Positions 8,655 to 15,321 of a stretch of DNA of 64,000 nt are shown piece by piece. The notes beneath the pieces are model-generated. The model was not told where the DNA came from. It worked only from the letters and a program-made list of their open reading frames with translations, and ran no database searches. The translations under genes were made by a program, and so were the position numbers. The stretch comes from Streptosporangium oxazolinicum (GTDB lineage Bacteria; Actinomycetota; Actinomycetes; Streptosporangiales; Streptosporangiaceae): assembly GCF_039537505.1 (NCBI RefSeq), contig NZ_BAABAQ010000007.1:1-64000 (forward strand), given 5' to 3'. How positions within the stretch are numbered: the stretch's first letter is position 1; each line of letters starts with the position of its first letter.

Positions 8655-8802
8655 CACACTTCCTTGGAAAAAGGGGGTGTCCACGTCGTGACCTGGCCGG
8701 GCGAGTCGTCAGGCCCCGCGCGTCACGACGCGGATGTCGAACAGGAGACTACTCGGCGCGGTCCGGCGCGCCGTTCCGGGTTCGGGGGCTGGGGAGCGGC
8801 CG

Positions 8803-9399
8803 TCAGCCCGCGGGGTGGCGGTCGCGGCGGGTGCGGAGTTTGTAGCGGTTGCCGCAGCGGTCCATCGAGCACCAGCGCCGCGCCCCGGGGCGGGAGGTGT
8901 CGAGGAAGAGCATGGGGCAGCGCTCACCCCCGCACGTCCTGATCCGGTCGAGGGCCGGTCCGCCGAACACCTCGATGGCGTCGCGGGCCACGGCGGAGAG
9001 AAACTGCGCCCCGGTGACGGGGGAGGCCCAGGTGCGCTCCAGGGCGGGGCCGATGACCGGGACGGGCGGCGGCGCGGCGGCGGCCTCGTTCAGCGTGGCG
9101 AGGTCGGCCCCGGAGAGGGCGCGCGAGCCCGAGGCGGCGGTCTCGGCGAGCCGCTGGAGGGCGGCGCGCACGCGCAGGGTGGCGGCGAGGTCGTCGGCGG
9201 AGACCTGGACGAGGTCGCCGAGACCCGCCCTGGAGTGCGGGATCCACGCGGTGAGGTCGGCGGGTGTGTGGAGCCGTTCCCACTTCGAGAGCTCTCCCTC
9301 GCCTCCGGTGACGAGAAGCTCCAGGCACAGCGTGCCGGCGTCGAACCTGAAGCGCTGCCCGCCGAGCGGGGCGAGCTCCATGGCGTTTGCCAGGGTCAT
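8803..9399 (-). CDS. CGNR zinc-finger DNA-binding protein (ABATE domain)
   Basis: A 198-residue protein with an N-terminal putative ligand-binding region (RFRFDAGTLCLELLVTGG) and a C-terminal CGNR zinc finger: cysteines in RTCGGERCPMLFLD and RWCSMDRCGNRYKLRTRRDR. This family is predicted to be transcription regulators, common in actinobacteria. It is divergent from the SnoaL-like gene at 9458, and a perfect palindrome lies between them, so autoregulation and control of that neighbour are likely. No good ribosome site is seen before the ATG at 9399; a second ATG at 9381 is an alternative start. Confidence 0.85.
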   Translation of the reverse strand: MTLANAMELAPLGGQRFRFDAGTLCLELLVTGGEGELSKWERLHTPADLTAWIPHSRAGLGDLVQVSADDLAATLRVRAALQRLAETAASGSRALSGADLATLNEAAAAPPPVPVIGPALERTWASPVTGAQFLSAVARDAIEVFGGPALDRIRTCGGERCPMLFLDTSRPGARRWCSMDRCGNRYKLRTRRDRHPAG

Positions 9400-9415
9400 G
9401 GATCAAGTGTAACAC

Positions 9416-9438
9416 TGACACCGGTTAAACCGGTGTCA
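9416..9438. promoter_or_regulatory. Perfect palindromic operator between CGNR regulator and SnoaL-like gene
   Basis: TGACACCGGTT at 9416-9426 and AACCGGTGTCA at 9428-9438 form a perfect 11-bp inverted repeat with one central base. A smaller dyad, GTGT-A-ACAC, abuts it at 9407-9415. The site lies 17 bases upstream of the minus-strand start and 20 bases upstream of the plus-strand start, ideal for repression of both. The likely binder is the adjacent CGNR protein. Confidence 0.7.
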
Positions 9439-9457
9439 AGCGAGAGGGAGTACGGCG

Positions 9458-9904
9458 ATGAGCCCCGAGCGTGAGCAGACCGAGCGTGAGCCGATCGAGC
9501 GTGAGCCGATCGAGCGTGAGCTGATCGAGCTGTCCGAGCGGGCCTGGGAGGCCAACAGGAACGGCGACGCGCGGTTCTACGACCGCTTCCTCACCGAGGC
9601 GCCGCTGAGCGTGTCGCCGTGGGGGATCGTGGACGACCGGGAGGCGATCCTGGAGGGGTTCGCCGAGAACCGCAATCCGTACACGCGCACCGACCTGAGC
9701 GACCACCGGGTGATCGTGCTGGGCGACGGCGGCGCGGTCCACACCGCCACCGTGGAGATCGACGTGCTCGTCAACGGCACGGACAAGCAGACCATGAGGG
9801 TCTTCGCCACCACCGCGCTGACCCGCCGCGACGGTGAATGGAGGGCCGCCCTGTTCCAGATCACCCCCGCGCCCGCCGGGGACGGACCTCCACGTCGTCG
9901 CTGA
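9458..9904 (+). CDS. SnoaL-like/DUF4440 (NTF2-fold) protein
   Basis: A 148-residue NTF2-fold protein: RAWEANRNGDARFYDRFLTEA, then WGIVDDREAILEGF and a beta-rich C-terminus MRVFATTALTRRDGEWRAALFQITP. Such proteins are small isomerases, hydrolases or stress-linked proteins of undefined activity. The first 25 residues are a short Glu/Arg-rich repeat (EREPIEREPIERELIE), caused by a tandem DNA repeat around 9480-9530. GAGGGAG precedes the ATG. It is divergent from the CGNR regulator and probably controlled by it. Confidence 0.75.
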   Translation: MSPEREQTEREPIEREPIERELIELSERAWEANRNGDARFYDRFLTEAPLSVSPWGIVDDREAILEGFAENRNPYTRTDLSDHRVIVLGDGGAVHTATVEIDVLVNGTDKQTMRVFATTALTRRDGEWRAALFQITPAPAGDGPPRRR

Positions 9905-10089
9905 CCACTCGGCGAGGCGGCCGGTTCCGGCGAGTGTTGGACGGCGATTTTGTCGGTGGGCTGTCATAGCGTCGGTAGCCACGACCGTGGCGGGCATGTC
10001 GCGAGTGGAGTCGGCTTCGCTCCCGGTCACGATCGGGAGCGTGGCCACGCGCCGGCACGAATCGGCGGCGAGGCCGGAAAGGGACGCCG

Positions 10090-11205
10090 ATGAGTGGTGT
10101 ACGCGTACTGGTTGGCACGCGCAAGGGCGCGTTCATCCTGACCTCGGACGGCGGGCGCGAGCGGTGGGACATCAGCGGCCCCCACTTCGGGGGCTGGGAG
10201 ATCTACCACCTCACGGGATCCCCCGCCGACCCGTCCCGGCTCTACATGTCGCAGTCCGGCGGCTGGTTCGGGCAGCTGATCCAGCGTTCCGACGACGGCG
10301 GCGCGACCTGGGAACCGGTCGGCAACCAGTTCCGGTACGAGGGCGTCCCCGGCACTCACCAGTGGTACGACGGCACGCCGCACCCGTGGGAGTTCACCCG
10401 GGTCTGGCATCTCGAGCCGTCGCCCACCGACCCGGACACGGTCTACGCCGGGGTCGAGGACGCGGCCCTGTTCCGCTCGGCGGACGGCGGGCAGACCTGG
10501 CAGGAGCTGTCCGGGCTGCGCGAGCATCGCTCGGGTCCTTCCTGGCAGCCGGGGGCCGGGGGGATGTGCCTGCACACGATCGTTCCGGATCCGCGCGATC
10601 CCGGGCGTATCGTCGTGGCGATCTCGGCCGCGGGTGTGTTCAGGACGGACGACGTCGGCAAGAGCTGGCAACCGATGAATCGCGGTCTGCGCTCCGAGGG
10701 CATTCCCGACCCGGACGCCGAGGTCGGCCACTGCGTCCACCACATCGCCACGCACCCGTCGCGTCCGGAGGTGCTCTTCATGCAGAAACACTGGGACGTC
10801 ATGCGCAGTGACGACGCCGGGGAGTCGTGGTACGAGATCAGCGGTGACCTGCCCAGCGACTTCGGTTTCCCCATCGCCGTGCACGCGCACGAGCCGGACA
10901 CCGTCTACGTCGTTCCGATCAAGAGCGACTCGGAGCACTACCCGCCCGAGGGAAGGCTGCGCGTCTACCGCAGCCGGACGGGCGGGAACGAGTGGGAGCC
11001 GCTCACCAGGGGGCTGCCGCAGAGCCACTGCTACGTCAACGTGCTGCGCGACGCGATGGCCGTCGACTCGCTGGACTCGTGCGGCGTCTACTTCGGTACG
11101 ACCGGCGGCCAGGTGTACGTATCGGCCGACGCCGGCGACAACTGGGCGCCCATCGCCCGGGACCTTCCGGCCGTGCTGTCCGTCGAAGTCCAGACACTGC
11201 CATGA
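10090..11205 (+). CDS. BNR/sialidase-like beta-propeller repeat protein
   Basis: A 371-residue cytoplasmic beta-propeller protein. Asp-box-like repeats recur: RSDDGGATWEPVGN, RSADGGQTWQELSG, RTDDVGKSWQPMN, RSDDAGESWYEISG, VSADAGDNWAPIA. It has no signal peptide, unlike secreted sialidases, and starts MSGVRVLVGTRKGAFIL. The stop overlaps the start of a MoaD/ThiS-like gene, so the two are coupled. This family is usually labelled exo-alpha-sialidase from the repeat alone, and the sialidase catalytic residues are not recognisable. Its role is unknown. Confidence 0.8.
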   Translation: MSGVRVLVGTRKGAFILTSDGGRERWDISGPHFGGWEIYHLTGSPADPSRLYMSQSGGWFGQLIQRSDDGGATWEPVGNQFRYEGVPGTHQWYDGTPHPWEFTRVWHLEPSPTDPDTVYAGVEDAALFRSADGGQTWQELSGLREHRSGPSWQPGAGGMCLHTIVPDPRDPGRIVVAISAAGVFRTDDVGKSWQPMNRGLRSEGIPDPDAEVGHCVHHIATHPSRPEVLFMQKHWDVMRSDDAGESWYEISGDLPSDFGFPIAVHAHEPDTVYVVPIKSDSEHYPPEGRLRVYRSRTGGNEWEPLTRGLPQSHCYVNVLRDAMAVDSLDSCGVYFGTTGGQVYVSADAGDNWAPIARDLPAVLSVEVQTLP

Positions 11206-11498
11206 TCCGCGTCGTGCTCCCGGCGCATCTGCGGAACCTCGCGCGTGTCGAGAGCGAGGTGACGCTCCACATCCAGGGGCAGGCCACGCAACGCTCGGTT
11301 CTCGACGCGCTCGAAACCCGCTATCCGGTGTTGCGCGGGACGATCCGTGATCACGTCACGCAGCGGCGCCGGCCGTTCGTGCGGTTCTTCGCCTGCGAGC
11401 GGGATCTGTCCCACGAACCACCCGACACCCCGTTGCCCGAGCCGGTCGCGACGGGGGCCGAGCCGTTCATGGTCGTGGGGGCGATGGCGGGCGGGTAG
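11202..11498 (+). CDS. MoaD/ThiS-family ubiquitin-like protein
   Basis: A 98-residue beta-grasp protein: IRVVLPAHLRNLARVESEVT, a middle LDALETRYPVLRGTI, RPFVRFFACERDLSHEPPDTP and the C-terminal tail GAMAGG. The final Gly-Gly is what MoaD and ThiS use for adenylation and thiocarboxylate formation. ATG overlaps the TGA of the beta-propeller gene (ATGA). No molybdopterin synthase large subunit or thiazole synthase lies nearby, so a molybdenum-cofactor or thiamine role is not supported here. A sulfur-carrier or protein-tagging function with the propeller partner is an open possibility. Confidence 0.8.
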   Translation: MIRVVLPAHLRNLARVESEVTLHIQGQATQRSVLDALETRYPVLRGTIRDHVTQRRRPFVRFFACERDLSHEPPDTPLPEPVATGAEPFMVVGAMAGG

Positions 11499-11571
11499 GC
11501 ACAGATGCCGCCCGCGTGGAGGACCCGTGAAGGCCCCGTGAAGGGTTTCGCCACCCCGCCCGCCGTCGCGG

Positions 11572-12495
11572 TCATTCCGCGCGCCGGTGTGCCCGTCTCA
11601 CCTCGCGGTCGATCGCCCAGGCGTCCGCCACCGGACCCACGTGCCCGAGCTTGTCGGGGTTGATCACCGAGCGGATCGTCTGGATCCGCCCGTCGAGCAC
11701 GTCGAGCGCCAGGATGTGGAGCACCCTGCCGTCCCGGTCGCGGAAGATGGCGCCCGGCTCGCCGTTGACCTCGTGCTGCTCGAACGTCACGTCGACCCTG
11801 GCTATCCGGGGGAAGAGGAAGGCGAGCAGCCGGGCCACGTTCTCGGCGCCGACGACGGCCCTGGCCAGCTGCGGGGCCTTGCCGCCGCCGTCACCGACCA
11901 TCGACACGTCGGTGGCGAGCAGGTCCCGCAGGCCGACGACGTCGCCGTCGCGGAGGGCGTCGAAGAACCGCGACGCCAGTTCCTCCCGCTCCTCGCGGGC
12001 CGCTTCGAAGCGCGGTCGCCCGGCCTCCATGTGCCGCCGCGCCCGCACCAGCAACTGCCGGCACGCCGCCTCCGACCGCCCCACCGCCGAGGCGACCTCG
12101 TCGAAGCCGAAACCGAACACCTCCCGCAGCACGAACACCGCCCGCTCCAGCGGGCTGAGCCGTTCCAGCAGCAGCAACGCCGCCATCGACACCGAGTCGG
12201 CCAGCTCCACCGACCGCGCCGGATCCTGGTACGGGTCGCTCAGCAGCGGTTCGGGAAACCACGGGCCCACGTACTCCTCCCGCCGCATCCGCGCGGAGCG
12301 CAGCACGTCGATCGAGATCCGCGTCACCGCGGCCGACAGAAGGGCCTTGGCCGACGTGGGCCGGGTCTCCAGGCCGTCGTAGCGCAGCCACGTCTCCTGC
12401 ACCGCGTCCTCGGCCTCACCCACACTGCCCAGGATCCGATAGGCGATCGAGAACAGCAGTGGCCGCAGCTCCTCGAACTCCTCGACCTTGCTCAC
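11572..12495 (-). CDS. ECF41-type RNA polymerase sigma factor with SnoaL-like C-terminus
   Basis: A 307-residue ECF sigma factor. Region 2 is FSIAYRILGSVGEAEDAVQETWLRYDG, and region 4 is ERAVFVLREVFGFGFDEVASAVGRSEAACRQLLVRAR. All three hallmark motifs of the ECF41 group are visible: WFPEP in the linker (usual WLPEP), DGGGK in the SnoaL-like extension and NPDKL near the end. The extension both activates and limits these sigma factors, in place of an anti-sigma protein. It starts at GTG with GGAGGGG upstream. Its expected target, a carboxymuconolactone decarboxylase gene, lies just upstream on the same strand and carries an exact ECF41-type promoter. Confidence 0.93.
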   Translation of the reverse strand: MSKVEEFEELRPLLFSIAYRILGSVGEAEDAVQETWLRYDGLETRPTSAKALLSAAVTRISIDVLRSARMRREEYVGPWFPEPLLSDPYQDPARSVELADSVSMAALLLLERLSPLERAVFVLREVFGFGFDEVASAVGRSEAACRQLLVRARRHMEAGRPRFEAAREEREELASRFFDALRDGDVVGLRDLLATDVSMVGDGGGKAPQLARAVVGAENVARLLAFLFPRIARVDVTFEQHEVNGEPGAIFRDRDGRVLHILALDVLDGRIQTIRSVINPDKLGHVGPVADAWAIDREVRRAHRRAE

Positions 12496-12645
12496 GCCGA
12501 ATCCCCTCCTCGTGGACCCCTCTCACCCGGCCGTACTCGTCGGCGCGAGCATCCCGCGATGATCATCCGGGCCACCGGCACGCCAGGGTGACGCCCTTGG
12601 GCCCGGGGTCGGCGGCCGGGCCCCCGAGCCGGTCGCCGGCGCCGT

Positions 12646-13119
12646 TCAGTGGAACTGCCCTGCCACGTAGTCGCCGGCCGGCTGCCGGGTGATGATGTTC
12701 AGCCGGTTCACCGTGTTCATGAAGGAGATCAGGAGCACCAGGGCGGTGAGCTGCCCCTCGTCGTAGTGTTTGGCGGCGTCCGCCCACACCTCGTCGCCGA
12801 CCCCACCGGCCCCGTCCGCGACCCGGGTCCCCTCCTCCGCCAGTCTCAGCGCGGCACGTTCGGCCTCGGTGAAGACCGTGGCCTCCCGCCACGCCGCGAC
12901 CAGGTGCAGCCGCACCGGGGTCTCGCCGGCGGCGGTGGCCTCCTTGGTGTGCATGTCGAGGCAGACGGCGCAGCCGTTGATCTGACTCACCCGGAGCGCC
13001 ACCAGCTCCTGCGTGGTGGCCGGCAGCGGCAGGTCCTTGAGCGCCTTGCCCACCGTCATGAAGTGCTTGAGGACCTTGCCGACGGCCGGGTCGGCGAAGT
13101 AGTTCAGTCGCGCGTCCAT
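12646..13119 (-). CDS. Carboxymuconolactone decarboxylase/AhpD-like protein
   Basis: A 157-residue helical protein with the AhpD-type CxxC-H motif in NGCAVCLDMHTKEA. The family includes alkylhydroperoxidase-like disulfide reductases, so a role in peroxide or thiol stress is likely. GGAGGAGA precedes the ATG. It is immediately upstream of the ECF41 sigma factor gene in the same orientation, the usual arrangement for this sigma group, and has the matching promoter at 13160-13186. Confidence 0.9.
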   Translation of the reverse strand: MDARLNYFADPAVGKVLKHFMTVGKALKDLPLPATTQELVALRVSQINGCAVCLDMHTKEATAAGETPVRLHLVAAWREATVFTEAERAALRLAEEGTRVADGAGGVGDEVWADAAKHYDEGQLTALVLLISFMNTVNRLNIITRQPAGDYVAGQFH

Positions 13120-13159
13120 GGTGTTCTCCTCCGTGCTCGTTGACGGCTACACCCTCTGA

Positions 13160-13186
13160 GACGAGGTAGCCCGGCCCCCTGTGACA
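13160..13186 (-). promoter_or_regulatory. ECF41-type promoter
   Basis: Reading the minus strand, TGTCACA (13186-13180) is followed by exactly 16 bases and then CGTC (13163-13160). This is the consensus I recall for ECF41 target promoters. It lies about 40 bases upstream of the decarboxylase start codon, in the right orientation. Confidence 0.8.
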
Positions 13187-13403
13187 CGGACGGATGTGAC
13201 CTGCGTCTCCCGTCGGCCGTCCCCGGACATCTTCATGGTCACGTTTCCGGATACGCGAGGGGTGCGGCGACCGGTGTTTCCGGTCTGCGGGCCGCTCCTT
13301 AAACGCTCCTCAAAGGCCCTCCGGGGCTCGCGTAGGGGAGGCGTCAAGCCTCGGGGCCGGGGCGTATGGAACCCGTCAAGACCCGCAAGAAGGGCGAAAA
13401 ACA
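13187..13403 (+). promoter_or_regulatory. Upstream region of kdp operon with spaced TCAA repeats
   Basis: No gene is present. Three similar motifs lie at about three-helical-turn spacing: CCTCAAAG (13308-13315), GCGTCAAG (13341-13348) and CCGTCAAG (13373-13380). Evenly spaced direct repeats upstream of kdpF are candidates for binding of the OmpR-type regulator KdpE. This is an inference from spacing and position. Confidence 0.4.
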
Positions 13404-13453
13404 GGGGTTTCCTGATTTATGTCCCACCCGTCGGGTGGTGGCGGACAAACCCC
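13404..13453 (+). promoter_or_regulatory. Two-stem structure in the kdp 5' untranslated region
   Basis: GGGGTTT (13404-13410) can pair with AAACCCC (13447-13453). Inside lies a perfect hairpin, CCACCCG (13424-13430) with CGGGTGG (13432-13438) around a single T. The structure ends 17 bases before the first ATG of the operon. It could be an attenuator or RNA regulator; it does not match any riboswitch I recognise, including the c-di-AMP type. Confidence 0.4.
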
Positions 13454-13470
13454 GGATTCGAGGAGTGGGG

Positions 13471-13554
13471 ATGGCAGACGTCATCTTCGTCGCCCTGACG
13501 GTCGCGGTTTTCGTGATCCTCGGGCTGGTCGTCAGGGCGGTGGAACGGTTGTGA
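13471..13554 (+). CDS. 27-residue membrane peptide upstream of kdpF
   Basis: A single transmembrane segment: MADVIFVALTVAVFVILGLV, then VRAVERL. GAGGAG precedes the ATG at 13471 and the stop overlaps the GTG of kdpF. Very similar tiny peptides are often found before kdpF in actinobacteria. Its hydrophobic helix and position suggest a second small accessory subunit of the potassium pump; no function is established. Confidence 0.75.
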   Translation: MADVIFVALTVAVFVILGLVVRAVERL

Positions 13555-13640
13555 GTGCCGTCAACGCCGCCGGTCTGGTCGTGGTCGCCGCTCTGGTGAT
13601 CTTCATGGTCGCGGCCCTGCTCTTCCCGGAGCGCTTCTGA
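13551..13640 (+). CDS. kdpF: KdpF, small subunit of the potassium-transporting ATPase
   Basis: A 29-residue single-span peptide (SAVNAAGLVVVAALVIFMVA, then ALLFPERF) starting at GTG, which overlaps the preceding stop (GTGA). KdpF stabilises the KdpFABC complex. The LFPERF end is typical. kdpA begins 16 bases downstream. Confidence 0.9.
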   Translation: MSAVNAAGLVVVAALVIFMVAALLFPERF

Positions 13641-13656
13641 TGACGGAGCGCACGCG

Positions 13657-15321
13657 ATGATGTCCTCGACCACGGCCGGGATCCTGTTCATCGGGTCCCT
13701 CGTCGCCGCCCTCGCGCTGGTCCACCGGCCGCTGGGCGACTACATGTACCGCGTCTACACCGGGACGAGACACCTCGCCGCCGAGCGCGTGATCTACCGG
13801 CTCGTCGGCGTCCGGCCGGACACCGAGCAGCGGTGGGGCGTCTACGCCCGCGCGCTGCTGGCGTTCTCGGCGATCTCCATCCTGTTCCTCTACGGCCTGC
13901 AGCGGCTGCAGGACAGGCTGTTCCTGTCGCTGGGCCTCGCCCCGGTGCCCGACCACGTCGCCTGGAACACCGCCGTCAGCTTCGTCACCAACACCAACTG
14001 GCAGGCGTACTCGGGTGAGTCGACCATGGGCTACCTGGTGCAGATGTCCGGCCTGGCGGTGCAGAACTTTGTGTCCGCCTCGGTGGGCATGGCCGTGGCG
14101 ATCGCGCTGGTCCGCGGCTTCGCCCGCAGGAGGAGCGAGGAGATCGGCAACTTCTGGGTGGACCTGGTCCGCGGCACCGTACGCGTCCTGCTGCCGCTCG
14201 CCCTCGTCGGCGCGGTCGTGCTGCTGGCGGGCGGCCTGGTCCAGAACCTCACCTCCCCGCACGAGGTGACCACCCTGACCGGCGGCACCCAGGCGATCAC
14301 CGGCGGCCCGGTGGCGAGCCAGGAGATCATCAAGGAGTTGGGCACCAACGGCGGCGGGTTCTACAACACGAACTCGGCCCACCCGTTCGAGAACGCCACC
14401 GCCTGGACCAACTGGTTCGAGATCTTCGCGATCTTCCTGATCCCGTTCGCGTTGCCCCGCACGTTCGGCCGCATGGTCGGCGACACCCGGCAGGGCTACG
14501 CGATCGTCGCGATCATGGGGACCCTGGCGCTGGCGAGCGTCGCGCTGCTGACCGGGCTGGAGGTCGCCCACGGCGGCACGGTCCCGCAGGCGGTGGGCGC
14601 GGCGATGGAGGGCAAGGAGGTGCGCTTCGGCGTGCCCAACTCCGGCACCTTCGCCGCCGCCACCACGCTCACCTCCACCGGGGCGGTCAACTCCTTCCAC
14701 GACTCGTTCACCGCGCTCGGCGGCATGCTCACGATGTTCAACATGATGCTCGGCGAGGTCGCCCCCGGCGGCGCGGGCGCGGGCCTGTACGGCATGCTCG
14801 TCCTCGCCGTGATCACGGTCTTCGTGGCCGGGCTCATGGTCGGCCGCACCCCCGAGTACCTGGGCAAGCGGATCGGCTCCCGCGAGATCAAGTTCGCCGC
14901 GATGTACTTCCTGGTCACGCCGCTGCTCGTGCTGACCGGCACGGCGCTGGCGATGGGCTCGGCCCAACAGCGGGCGAGCATGCTCAACGGCGGCCCGCAC
15001 GGCTTCTCCGAGGTGCTGTACGCCTTCACCAGCGCGTCCAACAACAACGGCTCCGCGTTCGGCGGTCTCACCGTCAACACGCCGTGGTACGACGTGGCCC
15101 TCGGCCTGTGCATGGCCTTCGGCCGCTTCCTGCCGATCGTCTTCGTCCTCGCCCTGGCCGGATCCCTGGCCGGGCAGGCGCCGGTGCCCGGGTCCGCGGG
15201 CACGCTGCCCACGCACCGCCCGCAGTTCGTCGGCATGGTCGTCGGTGTGACGGTGATCATCGTCGCGCTGACCTTCCTGCCCGCCCTGGCGCTCGGCCCG
15301 CTCGCGGAAGGAATCCAGTGA
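13657..15321 (+). CDS. kdpA: KdpA, potassium-binding and translocating subunit
   Basis: A 554-residue polytopic membrane protein of the superfamily of K+ transporters. Pore-loop segments are visible: FVTNTNWQAYSGE, ELGTNGGGFYNTNSAHPFEN and TSASNNNGSAFGGL, which form the potassium selectivity filter. Length matches the family. Two ATG codons (13657 and 13660) are possible starts, with GGAG shortly upstream. The stop overlaps the kdpB start by one base. It is the channel-like subunit of the high-affinity pump used under potassium limitation or osmotic stress. Confidence 0.97.
   Translation: MMSSTTAGILFIGSLVAALALVHRPLGDYMYRVYTGTRHLAAERVIYRLVGVRPDTEQRWGVYARALLAFSAISILFLYGLQRLQDRLFLSLGLAPVPDHVAWNTAVSFVTNTNWQAYSGESTMGYLVQMSGLAVQNFVSASVGMAVAIALVRGFARRRSEEIGNFWVDLVRGTVRVLLPLALVGAVVLLAGGLVQNLTSPHEVTTLTGGTQAITGGPVASQEIIKELGTNGGGFYNTNSAHPFENATAWTNWFEIFAIFLIPFALPRTFGRMVGDTRQGYAIVAIMGTLALASVALLTGLEVAHGGTVPQAVGAAMEGKEVRFGVPNSGTFAAATTLTSTGAVNSFHDSFTALGGMLTMFNMMLGEVAPGGAGAGLYGMLVLAVITVFVAGLMVGRTPEYLGKRIGSREIKFAAMYFLVTPLLVLTGTALAMGSAQQRASMLNGGPHGFSEVLYAFTSASNNNGSAFGGLTVNTPWYDVALGLCMAFGRFLPIVFVLALAGSLAGQAPVPGSAGTLPTHRPQFVGMVVGVTVIIVALTFLPALALGPLAEGIQ

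Noticed and set aside
10090..11205. True secreted sialidase
   Set aside because: No signal peptide and no recognisable sialidase catalytic arginines; only the beta-propeller repeats support the name.
13404..13453. c-di-AMP riboswitch before kdp
   Set aside because: A structure is present, but the conserved sequence blocks of that riboswitch are not visible.
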